This document shows positions 25,901 to 34,161 of a DNA stretch of 64,000 bases, piece by piece. Made by a program: the position numbers and the translations under genes. Each line of letters starts with the position of its first letter. Position 1 is the stretch's first letter. The notes beneath the pieces are model-generated. The model did not search any database, was not told the origin of the DNA, and saw nothing but the letters and a program-made list of their open reading frames with translations. Source of the DNA: CALCKU01 sp964607445 (GTDB lineage: Bacteria; Pseudomonadota; Alphaproteobacteria; Caulobacterales; Maricaulaceae); NCBI GenBank assembly GCA_964607445.1, contig CAZSKN010000002.1, forward strand, positions 124,001 through 188,000, in the 5' to 3' direction.

Positions 25901-26406
25901 GCCGTGACATCGGCGTCAAAACCTGTTCCGCCCGGTAAATTATCGGCCCCTAAAGAGGTCACTTTCGGTGAGGTCGCGCGCCCCGACGGGGTCGTTTCTG
26001 GAGGCTCATATTGATAGGGATGACCCCATGGGTCCTTGGGAAGTTCTGTCACGTCCATATAGGGACCAAACCACCCATTTGTTTCATTTTGCGGGGCCGT
26101 TATCAGGGCTTGCAAGCCTTCTTGTAAATTTGGATAGCGCCCCGTATCCAGCTTATAACTATCGAGCGCCAGGCGTAGGCTACGGGCTTGGGCCTTGGCT
26201 GCGATAACTTTTGATTTATCGACATTGCCAAGTAAACGCGGCGCAACGAGGCTCATTAATGTCCCTATAATCGCCATTACAACCAGGATTTCGAGAAGGG
26301 AATAGCCGGCGTCATTCCTGTGTGCGAGCGCAGTTTTGCCTTTGTCACCCGTTGTGTGTCGGGGTCGTGATAGATAAGAAAGACATGTTTTTAACATAGA
26401 GATCAT
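25897..26406 (-). CDS. gspG: Type II secretion major pseudopilin GspG
   Basis: A 169-residue pseudopilin: Gly34 then YSLLEILVVMAIIGTLMSLV with Glu at +5, and the GspG hallmark LDTGRYPNLQEGLQALITAP (about 93-112), WFGPYMD and DPWGHPYQYEPP. The C-terminal GTGFDADV holds the calcium-binding loop region. It forms the pseudopilus that pushes substrates through GspD. It overlaps gspE and gspH by 4 bases each (ATGA). The leader has 34 residues (31 if Met4 is used); no other in-frame start is present before the cleavage site. Confidence 0.95.
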   Translation of the reverse strand: MISMLKTCLSYLSRPRHTTGDKGKTALAHRNDAGYSLLEILVVMAIIGTLMSLVAPRLLGNVDKSKVIAAKAQARSLRLALDSYKLDTGRYPNLQEGLQALITAPQNETNGWFGPYMDVTELPKDPWGHPYQYEPPETTPSGRATSPKVTSLGADNLPGGTGFDADVTA

Positions 26407-28151
26407 CCCTTTTTCTCAGCCTGCATATCAAGCATGGCGCTATCTGTACCACAGACTCGGAAGACTTCCGAGAGGGTCGTCGCTCCGTTTCTGGCTTTTA
26501 AAATACCATCTTCCATAAGGGTAATAAAGCCCTGCGTCCGTGCGGTTTTAAGCAGGTTTTGCAGGCTCGAATTTTTTAAAATCGCCTCAGAGAGCGGGTC
26601 ATCCATTTTTGCAACCTCAAATATGGCCACGCGTCCCAAATATCCTGTTTGAGAACATAATGAACACCCTTTAGGCGCCCGCCAGCGCGCTTTGCCGGAC
26701 ATTTGCGGGGCGATGATAGAGCCGGATTTGACCATTTGCCATATATGGGCTTCGCCTTCAGGGTTTTTAACTGGAACACTGCAATGTGGGCAGAGCCGCC
26801 GCACCAGCCTTTGCGCGGCAAAGCCGCGGACGGCTGAAATCACCATATAAGGCTCCAATCCGATATCTATAAGTCGGGCGACAGCCGCCAAAGCCGAATT
26901 TGTATGCAATGTAGACAAGACCAAATGTCCGGTGAGCGCGGCTTGGGCTGCAATTGTCGCGGTTTCGCCGTCGCGGATTTCCCCGACCATAATAATATCC
27001 GGGTCTTGGCGTAATATGGCCCGCAAGCCTTTGGCAAAACTATATCCTATACTGGCATTGGTCTGAATTTGGACAATACCGCTCATGTCATATTCGACAG
27101 GGTCCTCAATTGTGATAATTTTGCGAATACCGTCATTAAGCCCCTGTAAACTCCGGTAAAGCGTTGTCGATTTCCCCGAACCGGTTGGCCCGGTTACAAG
27201 AATGACGCCATTAGGGTGAGATAATAGACCTTGCAAAACCGATTGCGCATGGCCTTCGAGTCCCAAGGCTTCAAGGTCAGGCAGTTCGTTTTCTTTTCTC
27301 AAGAGCCGCATGACGAGGCTTTCCCCCCATGATCCGGGCAAAGACGAAACCCTAAGATCAATATCTTGCCCGGCAAAGCGAATGGTTTGACGACCATCTT
27401 GCGGCAGGCGACGTTCCGCAATATCCATGCCCGAGAGCAGCTTTATCCGGCTGGCAACGGCATCGAACCGGGCGCGATTATCGGTTTGTCGTGTATGTAA
27501 AACACCGTCAATACGGTAACGGACTTGAAATTTATGTTCAAAGGGTTCGATGTGAATGTCAGAGGCATTATCCTTTAGCGCCATAGAAAACACGCGGTTA
27601 ACAAAGTCGATAACAGGCGCCTCTTCGGCCATTTCCCGAAGTCGGGCCGCGTCATCATCCGAGAGCCCGGAGGTTTGGTCTACCGATAGATCTCGAATAT
27701 GAAACAAAGCCATATCTAGCGTTTGTTGTCCGCAAATATAATCTTGGAGGTTTAAACTGTTACGTGCGCATTGCGTTTCAATCCGTTCGCGTAATTCAGG
27801 ATCCAGAATATGACGCGCGAGCATATGTACTGTTGGGCTCTCTTCATCTTGCCATACGGCACAATCACGCGCCAGAAGCCACGGAGCGGTGACGCCCAAG
27901 CTGCTCTGGGCCCGAATATAGTCCTCCGGGGCTTCCGATATTTTATCCGTGGTCATGATCGGCAGGTTTAAATGCTGGCTTTGGGCAATCAGGAGGTCGT
28001 CTTCGGCCACAGAGCCCATTCGCAATAAAGCATGGGACAAGAGCCCCCCCACTTCTGTTTGCATATGTTCGGCGCGTCGTAGGTCGACTTCGCTAATCAG
28101 GGCGCGGTCGAGTAGGATATCACCAATGGATTTATGTCGTAACTCGCTCAT
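26403..28151 (-). CDS. gspE: Type II secretion ATPase GspE
   Basis: A 582-residue cytosolic hexameric ATPase that drives pseudopilus assembly. The N-terminal part (about 1-150) is the domain that binds GspL; the catalytic part has Walker A VTGPTGSGKSTTLYR (near residue 322), the Asp box ITIEDPVEYDMSG, Walker B-like DPDIIMVGEIRD and the His box LVLSTLHTNSA. The four-Cys zinc motif CPHC...CSLC follows (about 448-482). It is the first gene of an E-G-H unit; gspG overlaps it by 4 bases. The gene is separated from gspD and the rest by a secreted-protein gene. Confidence 0.96.
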   Translation of the reverse strand: MSELRHKSIGDILLDRALISEVDLRRAEHMQTEVGGLLSHALLRMGSVAEDDLLIAQSQHLNLPIMTTDKISEAPEDYIRAQSSLGVTAPWLLARDCAVWQDEESPTVHMLARHILDPELRERIETQCARNSLNLQDYICGQQTLDMALFHIRDLSVDQTSGLSDDDAARLREMAEEAPVIDFVNRVFSMALKDNASDIHIEPFEHKFQVRYRIDGVLHTRQTDNRARFDAVASRIKLLSGMDIAERRLPQDGRQTIRFAGQDIDLRVSSLPGSWGESLVMRLLRKENELPDLEALGLEGHAQSVLQGLLSHPNGVILVTGPTGSGKSTTLYRSLQGLNDGIRKIITIEDPVEYDMSGIVQIQTNASIGYSFAKGLRAILRQDPDIIMVGEIRDGETATIAAQAALTGHLVLSTLHTNSALAAVARLIDIGLEPYMVISAVRGFAAQRLVRRLCPHCSVPVKNPEGEAHIWQMVKSGSIIAPQMSGKARWRAPKGCSLCSQTGYLGRVAIFEVAKMDDPLSEAILKNSSLQNLLKTARTQGFITLMEDGILKARNGATTLSEVFRVCGTDSAMLDMQAEKKG

Positions 28152-28477
28152 GGGCGCACTATAGCGGTCTGTCTCTTAATGCCAATTCATAAATTCAGAA
28201 GGTTGAACTTATGTCGTGATGCGGGGTGTTGGCCCTTATGGAGAAGGAGATGTATATGGAGAAGGATATAGATATAGGGGGCTGCGAGAGGAAAAGCGCT
28301 GAAATATATGCCCAACCCCGCCGTAAGACGAGACTGTCTTCGCAGATAGACGATGTGCAGACACGGTAATGGAGTGTGTGGCCCGAGGCTGGTACGCAAA
28401 AGGTGCGGTTGCATTGCGTTTATTCATTGCGTGAGAATAAGCGAAAAATTAAGAGTATGAACCCGGATATATTTAGA
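28152..28477. other. Intergenic region upstream of gspE with 18-bp-spaced repeat
   Basis: No convincing gene. TATGGAGAAGGA occurs at 28237-28248 and 28255-28266, an 18-bp tandem spacing. On the plus strand an ATG at 28256 (AAGGAG 6 bases upstream) opens a frame ending at 28369, about 37 residues, rich in charged residues; it has no recognisable feature and runs against the operon. The gspE promoter is expected here. Confidence 0.4.
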
Positions 28478-28507
28478 CATAAAAAAAGCGGCTCAAAGAG
28501 CCGCTTT
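28478..28507 (-). terminator. Terminator of secreted-protein gene
   Basis: On the minus strand AAAGCGGCTC, loop TTT, GAGCCGCTTT (28507 to 28485) is followed by a T-run to 28481. It separates the secreted-protein gene from gspE-G-H. Confidence 0.9.
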
Positions 28508-28530
28508 CTAAGATTGAGGTTAGAGTAAGA

Positions 28531-30075
28531 TTACTCAGAACCGTTAATTTGGTCAGCGTCAGCAAGCTCATTGGCAAGATTAACACTGTCGCTATTCGCG
28601 CCACCACCGAATTGTGTGATGACACCACCGCGTGACATAAGACGGTCAACGTCAATGCCTGTCACGGCTGTTTCAAAGTTTAGCGTAATGTCAGCACGAC
28701 GGTAGCCAGAGTTTGTCGTTCCGAAATCAGTAAATGATGTCAAAACAGCTTCGCCATTAGTAGATGTTACAGTGAATGGGAAGACGCCATTGGCACCTTC
28801 AACATCATTTGTAAATGTCGCTGTACCTGTTGTATTGCCCTCTGGGAGACCGGTAATTCTGTAAACAGAATTTGTACCTTCAGAACCGTTCCAGTCAAAT
28901 GCACCAAAGGTTTGACCCACACGATCAAGCGCGTCCAGAGCACCATTGGCGCCCGGTACAGATGATTGCAAGGTAGCACCCGGCGTGCTTGTTAGGTTAA
29001 TAGTATAACCTTCAACAGATACATTCTGTGAAAGGATCGGAGCCGCCATAGGTCCAGCTGGGAATGCAGAGACAACAATCGCATCCGGTCCGCCAAGGCT
29101 AAGCGCGCCAACATATGGTACGGTGAAGGCAAATCCAGTTGCACTACGGACACCTGTCGCCAGTGTGACTCCGCCGATGCCGTTCTGTAAAATGGCTGTG
29201 GCGATACCTGCTGTGCCACGATCTGGAACAACATTGAAGCTTACTGATGCAACATTAGCCGCGAAGTTGAACGGCACTGGCGCAACGGCACCCATAGCAT
29301 TCAGGAAGCTTACAGATGGCACTACAGGGGCTCTGACAAGTTCAACAGTACCAAGTGTACCGAGCGCATTAACCGCAGGCGTTTCAGACAGTGTTGTGAA
29401 AATAGGTGCTGTTAACGCGACCTGTGTATCTGAACCTGTTAAACCAGGCAGTTGATCGTCACGATCAACAGGTTGAGCTGCTAAAGCTTGTACACATTGT
29501 GTGAAAATACCCGGAGTCATTAACGCGCCAGTTGGTGTAAATGTGTCCATATTTGAAGCTGGTGCGCCGTCTGTGGCTGCGCCACTTGCTGTTGTGACTG
29601 AAGCCGTTAAAGCCCCTGTTGGTGTGGCAGCGCCAATAGAAACTGGAAGCGGGGGAACGCGAAGAACTGTCGAGTTATTGTCTGTTAAATCAATAGAATA
29701 TGTTATGCTATTTGATCCCGCTGTACCGCCTGAAATAACACCGCCGGTAGAGTTCGCTAAAGGCGCGCCCGGGGATGTAAATGCCTGAATAGACGTTCCC
29801 GTCGCATCTGATGTAAAGGTTGCTCCGCCTGGTAGAGTAACAACGATTGTGTTAACACCTGTGTTAAATTGTGGGACGGTAGGAGGTGGCATTCCGGCTG
29901 TGCCACGCTGGATATCAAATCCAAAAAGGCCAGGGACGGGTGCCGCAGCAAAATCAAGCTCACATGCAAGTGGCATTGTCGAATTCGCAGCAGGGTTGTT
30001 TAATTGTAACGCGCTCGCAGAGCCCGCGGATATTGCTACCATAGAGACGGCAGCTAAGAGTGATTTGATTTTCAT
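28531..30075 (-). CDS. Large secreted Ala/Thr/Val-rich protein, candidate T2SS substrate or surface-layer protein
   Basis: A 514-residue exported protein. The signal peptide MKIKSLLAAVSMVAISAGSA is followed by a cleavage site near ASA-LQ (22/23). The mature part is poor in Lys and Cys (only two Cys, near residues 38 and 188), rich in Ala, Thr, Val, Gly and Asn, and looks like serial beta-sandwich modules; the last 60 residues (VDRLMSRGGVITQFGGG, then SDSVNLANELADAD) may be a sorting tail. No enzyme motif is seen. GAGG precedes the ATG by about 6 bases, the leader region is long and it has its own strong terminator, fitting high expression. Its place inside the gsp cluster suggests dependence on T2SS; that is inference. 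Confidence 0.7.
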   Translation of the reverse strand: MKIKSLLAAVSMVAISAGSASALQLNNPAANSTMPLACELDFAAAPVPGLFGFDIQRGTAGMPPPTVPQFNTGVNTIVVTLPGGATFTSDATGTSIQAFTSPGAPLANSTGGVISGGTAGSNSITYSIDLTDNNSTVLRVPPLPVSIGAATPTGALTASVTTASGAATDGAPASNMDTFTPTGALMTPGIFTQCVQALAAQPVDRDDQLPGLTGSDTQVALTAPIFTTLSETPAVNALGTLGTVELVRAPVVPSVSFLNAMGAVAPVPFNFAANVASVSFNVVPDRGTAGIATAILQNGIGGVTLATGVRSATGFAFTVPYVGALSLGGPDAIVVSAFPAGPMAAPILSQNVSVEGYTINLTSTPGATLQSSVPGANGALDALDRVGQTFGAFDWNGSEGTNSVYRITGLPEGNTTGTATFTNDVEGANGVFPFTVTSTNGEAVLTSFTDFGTTNSGYRRADITLNFETAVTGIDVDRLMSRGGVITQFGGGANSDSVNLANELADADQINGSE

Positions 30076-30377
30076 GATTTCCTCACCTGTTAATCAAAAA
30101 GTTATGTGTGACGACCGCCACACGCTTCTGTGTAGGGCAAGCATTCAAGAGTATGGGGAACGCAAATCACCTCCAGCCCCCTTTATGCCTACCCGCCTTT
30201 TACGGACATAAAATATAGCCGTCAAGCGCTTCATGGTCTCTATTCTGTAAAAATTTCATTTATCAGAGTGCCGTTTCGACGCGTTTAGAGGGCAAATTAT
30301 TGCCTGTTTTGGCTAGATGAACGTTTTTTTTTTAAAATCGACCCTACAACAAGGTCTTATTCATTAGAATACCTATG
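30076..30377. other. Leader/promoter region of the secreted-protein gene
   Basis: About 300 bp without a gene between gspI and the secreted-protein gene (both minus). It contains a 10-base A/T run on the minus strand near 30326-30335 and should hold the promoter of the secreted-protein gene. A weak stem (GACC...GGGTC near 30340-30355) lies after gspI but is not a convincing terminator. Confidence 0.4.
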
Positions 30378-30863
30378 TTAAAAATCATCTCGAAGGCTAC
30401 GTAAAGGCTTCCAACCTAAGCCTTTATAGATAAAATCGTTCACCTGCCCGTTATTATGTCGAATAACGACCTTGACCTCATATAGTGTGATTTCAAAGCG
30501 GCTGGGCGAGCCTTCCAATGTCCGTACAGGGCGTGGGGTCAGGGCTGGCACCGCTTCCCAACTTGCAATCGCGTCGGAAAGGCGAATTTCGCCAATGGGG
30601 GTTTTATAAATATTCAGGCTGGAGAGATGTTGGAGGACATAGTCTCGGGTTTCGAGCCTCGCATCAACCCGGTCTAGGGCCTCAACAGATTTTACAAATT
30701 GACCTTGTAAGGCTAAGAGCGGTAAAAAGGCCGCCGCCAGTATAGCCATAGCGATCATAGCTTCCAGAATGGAAAATCCCGATTGCGGGTTCGCGGTCGC
30801 GTTGAACCGGGCGGGTCTGCGCCTAAAAGTTTTTCGGCTTAAGCGTAACAAGGCGACTCTCAT
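30378..30863 (-). CDS. gspI: Type II secretion minor pseudopilin GspI-like
   Basis: About 161 residues. The prepilin motif is Gly29 followed by FSILEAMIAMAILAAAFLPL with Glu at +5; the following LLALQGQFVKSVEALDRVDA fits the GspI helix. The mature domain ends near an acidic tail (SLRDDF). The ATG at 30863 lies inside the end of gspD (41-base overlap); a further in-frame ATG at 30938 is less likely. The leader is basic (LSRKTFRRRPARF). It is the last gene of the J-K-L-M-C-D-I unit. Assignment to I rather than another minor pseudopilin rests on the N-terminal helix. Confidence 0.78.
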   Translation of the reverse strand: MRVALLRLSRKTFRRRPARFNATANPQSGFSILEAMIAMAILAAAFLPLLALQGQFVKSVEALDRVDARLETRDYVLQHLSSLNIYKTPIGEIRLSDAIASWEAVPALTPRPVRTLEGSPSRFEITLYEVKVVIRHNNGQVNDFIYKGLGWKPLRSLRDDF

Positions 30864-33018
30864 CTTTAATGAGATTATCAACACGGTCTCGGGCTGAATT
30901 GACAAAACGCGAGCGGTCTGTCTGGCCGCGCAGGACATAGGCGGTAATCAGGATCACTAATTCTGTTCGGGTCACATTATGAGCTTCAACGGAAAAGGCC
31001 TGTCCCAGAATTGGAATATCTTTTAAAAACGGAATGCCGTCTTCGTCGCGCACAGTGTTTTCCTGAATAAGCCCGCCCATAATTGCAGTTTGACCATCTT
31101 CTAGTGATAGCTGCGTCGTAAGAGACCGGTTTGAAATCGTCGGGCTGGAAATAGAGGAGTTCGACGTACCTAAAACAGAGGAGACCTCTTGGGATATTGT
31201 CAAATCTATGCGCCCGTCACTAAACACAATCGGTTCAATCGCCATGAGAACCCCGGTTTCGCGATAATCGATCTGTTGCAAAATATCCGTACTACCACCG
31301 CCGTTTTGATTATTGGCCGCGCGTTGAGAGGTAATGACAGGAATATCTTGACCAATTTGAATTTCAGCCGCGCTACCAGACCGCGCTGTCAATGTGGGGG
31401 TCGAGAGGACTTTCACCCGTCGATTGTTCGCAAAGGCATTGATCGTGGCATCGACATTGCCTGATAAAAGATCCACCGTAAGCCCGCTACTCCCCAGCCC
31501 CAGACCGCCAGAATTCGCTGTCGCTTGAACGCTCTCACCACCCAGATCTTCGATGAAAAACTCGACCCCGAAATTACTATCATCGGTTAATGTCACTTCT
31601 GCAATTTGAACTTCGATCAATACTTCGGGGGCCGGCGTATCCAATTGTTCAAGTAAGGCCCTTAATTTTGTATATTCATTCGTCGTGCCTGTGAACACAA
31701 TACGATTGCCGATGGGGTCAACTGTAAATAAGGAGTTTGCGCCGCTAGGCGAGGTTGAATCTGCTGTCGGGGCGTTAATCCCTGAAATCCCCTGATCTGA
31801 GGAGTCGGAAAACACACTTTGGTTCGGCCCGGAAATGACCGAATTTGCGGTTTCCGCTAGAATTTCCGCGTCAACATTTTTAACCTGATAGACAAAAATT
31901 TGCTCAGAATCGCCCCCTTGAACCGGGCGATCAAGTTCTTTGACCCAGGCTTTTACACGCCTATGGGCTTGCTGGGTACGGGCGAAGACAAAAATGTCAT
32001 TGGAATATTCAATGGGTAATAATGAAATGGTTTTAGATTGTTGTACATTCAATGAGACCTGCCACCCTTCTGTTTGTAAGGCGCGGGTTAATTCGGTCGC
32101 GAGTTCAGAGGCCTCCCAGTAAAGCGGTTCGATACGGTGAACCTCAGATCCGGAATATCGTAAATCGTCTAATTGTTGAATAATCTCCAAAGCGGCGTCA
32201 ACATTTTCAGGCAAACCTGACAAGGTGACATAATTGGCCTGTGGGTCGGCTGTGGCTGTCAGCTTTGCAGAGGCCCCAAACCCAAAGGCTTCGCGTAGAA
32301 ACCCGACCATACTCCCGGCGCTCAGGGCACGCATTTCGACAAATTGAATGACAGGACGCAGATCACCGCGCGTACGTTGGCGGGCGCGGGATTTGATGAA
32401 ATGCGGGATACGCGCGCGCAAGGCCGAGTCTTTTTGAATTTGATAAGTGCCGTTCTGGGGCACGACTTTCACGCCGTAGGTTTCCAAAGCATCGGCAACA
32501 AGGGTCTGGAATTCGGCAGATTTGATTTTGCCGGAGGACCTTAATTGTACGGACTCTGTCATTTGTGCGACTTCCGGCCCCGTCACATATGGTACTTTCA
32601 GCATTTTACCGTAAACGACGTCAATAAATTGGGGGACGGGTAACGGGTCGACATAGGCATCTATGGTTTTGACTTTTGAGACGGGCGCGCGTGTGTCCAC
32701 TTCAACAGTATCGCGCGTTGCCGTGGGATCTCCTAAGGTGGGTACGGACCCGATCTGTGACGGGCTGTCAGCAAATCTTGTTGTTGCATTCCCTGAATGC
32801 GGCGGGGCGTAGGGGACGGTTTTCGGGCCGCGCTCAATGCGATTGTTCAATGTAGAGTTTTCCAGATTTATCTCTTGCGTGCTTTGAGGCGGTTGTGAAT
32901 CCGGCTTTTTAGGCAGGTTGAAGTGCTGACATCCTCCTAGGGCCAGAAGCGCGCAAAGGGCTATATGCGACGGGGTTCGGGTTTTTAATTTCCTTAAAGT
33001 GTCAATAGAAGTTGTCAT
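30823..33018 (-). CDS. gspD: Type II secretion secretin GspD, lipoprotein-type
   Basis: A 731-residue outer-membrane secretin, the exit channel. The signal ends in a lipobox (ALLALGGC, Cys30), so it is probably lipidated and may reach the outer membrane without a pilotin. N0 and N1-N3 domains follow (about 120-460; VPYVTGPEVAQM; NYVTLSGLPENVDAALEII; GNRIVFTGTTNEYTKLRALL). The secretin core has VLIEVQIAEVTLTDDSNFGV, LSTPTLTARSG, GQDIPVITSQ, and the C-terminal QTAIMGGLIQ and PFLKDIPILGQAF. It follows the gspC-like gene by 2 bp and overlaps gspI. Confidence 0.96.
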   Translation of the reverse strand: MTTSIDTLRKLKTRTPSHIALCALLALGGCQHFNLPKKPDSQPPQSTQEINLENSTLNNRIERGPKTVPYAPPHSGNATTRFADSPSQIGSVPTLGDPTATRDTVEVDTRAPVSKVKTIDAYVDPLPVPQFIDVVYGKMLKVPYVTGPEVAQMTESVQLRSSGKIKSAEFQTLVADALETYGVKVVPQNGTYQIQKDSALRARIPHFIKSRARQRTRGDLRPVIQFVEMRALSAGSMVGFLREAFGFGASAKLTATADPQANYVTLSGLPENVDAALEIIQQLDDLRYSGSEVHRIEPLYWEASELATELTRALQTEGWQVSLNVQQSKTISLLPIEYSNDIFVFARTQQAHRRVKAWVKELDRPVQGGDSEQIFVYQVKNVDAEILAETANSVISGPNQSVFSDSSDQGISGINAPTADSTSPSGANSLFTVDPIGNRIVFTGTTNEYTKLRALLEQLDTPAPEVLIEVQIAEVTLTDDSNFGVEFFIEDLGGESVQATANSGGLGLGSSGLTVDLLSGNVDATINAFANNRRVKVLSTPTLTARSGSAAEIQIGQDIPVITSQRAANNQNGGGSTDILQQIDYRETGVLMAIEPIVFSDGRIDLTISQEVSSVLGTSNSSISSPTISNRSLTTQLSLEDGQTAIMGGLIQENTVRDEDGIPFLKDIPILGQAFSVEAHNVTRTELVILITAYVLRGQTDRSRFVNSARDRVDNLIKDESRLVTLKPKNF

Positions 33019-33020
33019 AT

Positions 33021-33530
33021 TTATAAGTCTTCAGATTTTCTGCTATCGTCTTCATTTTGACGATCATCATATTCGGTTACAGGGATTTCGCGTTCGTCTC
33101 CGTCAAAAACAGCAATTACCCGTGTCAGGTCAACTGTTTTTAATTGCCAACCGGATGCAAGCGTTTCGCCTTCATAGGCTGCAATCAGGGAATTATCCTC
33201 TAAAAGCAAGACAAGTTGTGATTTATTATCAAGACGTGAAACATTTATAATTTTAGGGAAAGGTGGTGCAGAATTCTCCTCTGTCGCACCGTTGCGCGCT
33301 TGCGCGGCCCTTAACGTGTCTTCCTCTCCGGTAAGCGGGAATATGTCCATGGCTTTCAAGCGTTTATTTAAACCGGGGATATCAACAGTGCCCGGCGGCG
33401 TTTGCACTAAACGCGCCCACCGATCGCTATCAACAATATGGTCAGCCGTCTTTACGCTCGCTCGCCACCAGCCAACTATGGCGCTCAGTGCAAAAAGCCC
33501 GATTGCGATATATATATAATGTCGTTTCAT
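33021..33530 (-). CDS. GspC-like inner-membrane T2SS protein without PDZ domain
   Basis: A 169-residue protein with one N-terminal membrane helix (about 6-21) and a small beta-rich periplasmic domain (about 95-150: KIINVSRLDNKSQLVLLLEDNSLIAAYEGE, shown in part) like the homology region of GspC or PilP that binds the secretin N0 domain. There is no room for a C-terminal PDZ domain; the tail is acidic. Position between gspM and gspD supports a GspC role in linking inner membrane to GspD. Its ATG overlaps the gspM stop by one base. Confidence 0.65.
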   Translation of the reverse strand: MKRHYIYIAIGLFALSAIVGWWRASVKTADHIVDSDRWARLVQTPPGTVDIPGLNKRLKAMDIFPLTGEEDTLRAAQARNGATEENSAPPFPKIINVSRLDNKSQLVLLLEDNSLIAAYEGETLASGWQLKTVDLTRVIAVFDGDEREIPVTEYDDRQNEDDSRKSEDL

Positions 33531-34159
33531 TAAAGACCTGCCGGGACAGAGTTGTCCGCGTCCGGCGTAGCTGGGCTGGACGCGGCGGCCGGCGCGGCTT
33601 GGATACGGATGGGGGCAAATCCAGAGATATTTATATGGGTCGGGGGACGATTGCGAACCGTATTGGTGATCGTGGCTTCTTTGATCAAGATAATTTGTGG
33701 GTGGCTGGCAAAACCGGATAATATATCAACCGTGGTGCGCGTTTCCGGCGCCGCCCCTTGTAAATCAAAGGCCAAGACTTGCACTGTGTCTACATTTGTG
33801 GGTTCAGGATCAATGCGTAATCTTATATTTTGAATATTATGTGCTTTGGAGATATTGCGTAACGTCTGTTGCAAACGCGCGGCTATGACCCCGCTTGTCG
33901 GACCGGTCCACATTTTATTATCGGCTGATTGACGTGCGTTCAAACTTAACGCCAGCCGATCGGCCCAGATATCTGTATCCTTTATGCCTTCCAATATGAT
34001 CAATTCATTTTTTGCGGCCGCGACCTTGGTTTCAATATCTTTTTCCAGTGTCGAAAGCCGGTCAAGGCCCAACCCGGCCAAAATCACGGCTAAAAACACA
34101 AGGCCATATGCGATAATAGGGGTTATTTCCAGATTTAGGCGCTGTAAAATTGTATTCAT
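33530..34159 (-). CDS. gspM: Type II secretion protein GspM-like
   Basis: A 209-residue bitopic protein: one helix at about 15-32 (IAYGLVFLAVILAGLGL), then a coiled-coil stretch (DRLSTLEKDIETKVAAAKNE) and a ferredoxin-like periplasmic domain with VQVLAFDLQG. This is the GspM/PilO layout; GspM stabilises GspL in the inner-membrane platform. The C-terminal 20 residues are Ala/Pro-rich. It lies 2 bp after gspL and overlaps the gspC-like gene by one base. Confidence 0.8.
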   Translation of the reverse strand: MNTILQRLNLEITPIIAYGLVFLAVILAGLGLDRLSTLEKDIETKVAAAKNELIILEGIKDTDIWADRLALSLNARQSADNKMWTGPTSGVIAARLQQTLRNISKAHNIQNIRLRIDPEPTNVDTVQVLAFDLQGAAPETRTTVDILSGFASHPQIILIKEATITNTVRNRPPTHINISGFAPIRIQAAPAAASSPATPDADNSVPAGL

Positions 34160-34161
34160 AA

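Noticed and set aside
29123..29788. Plus-strand frames opposite the secreted-protein gene
   Set aside because: Ala/Val/Thr-rich shadow of the real gene, without a start signal.
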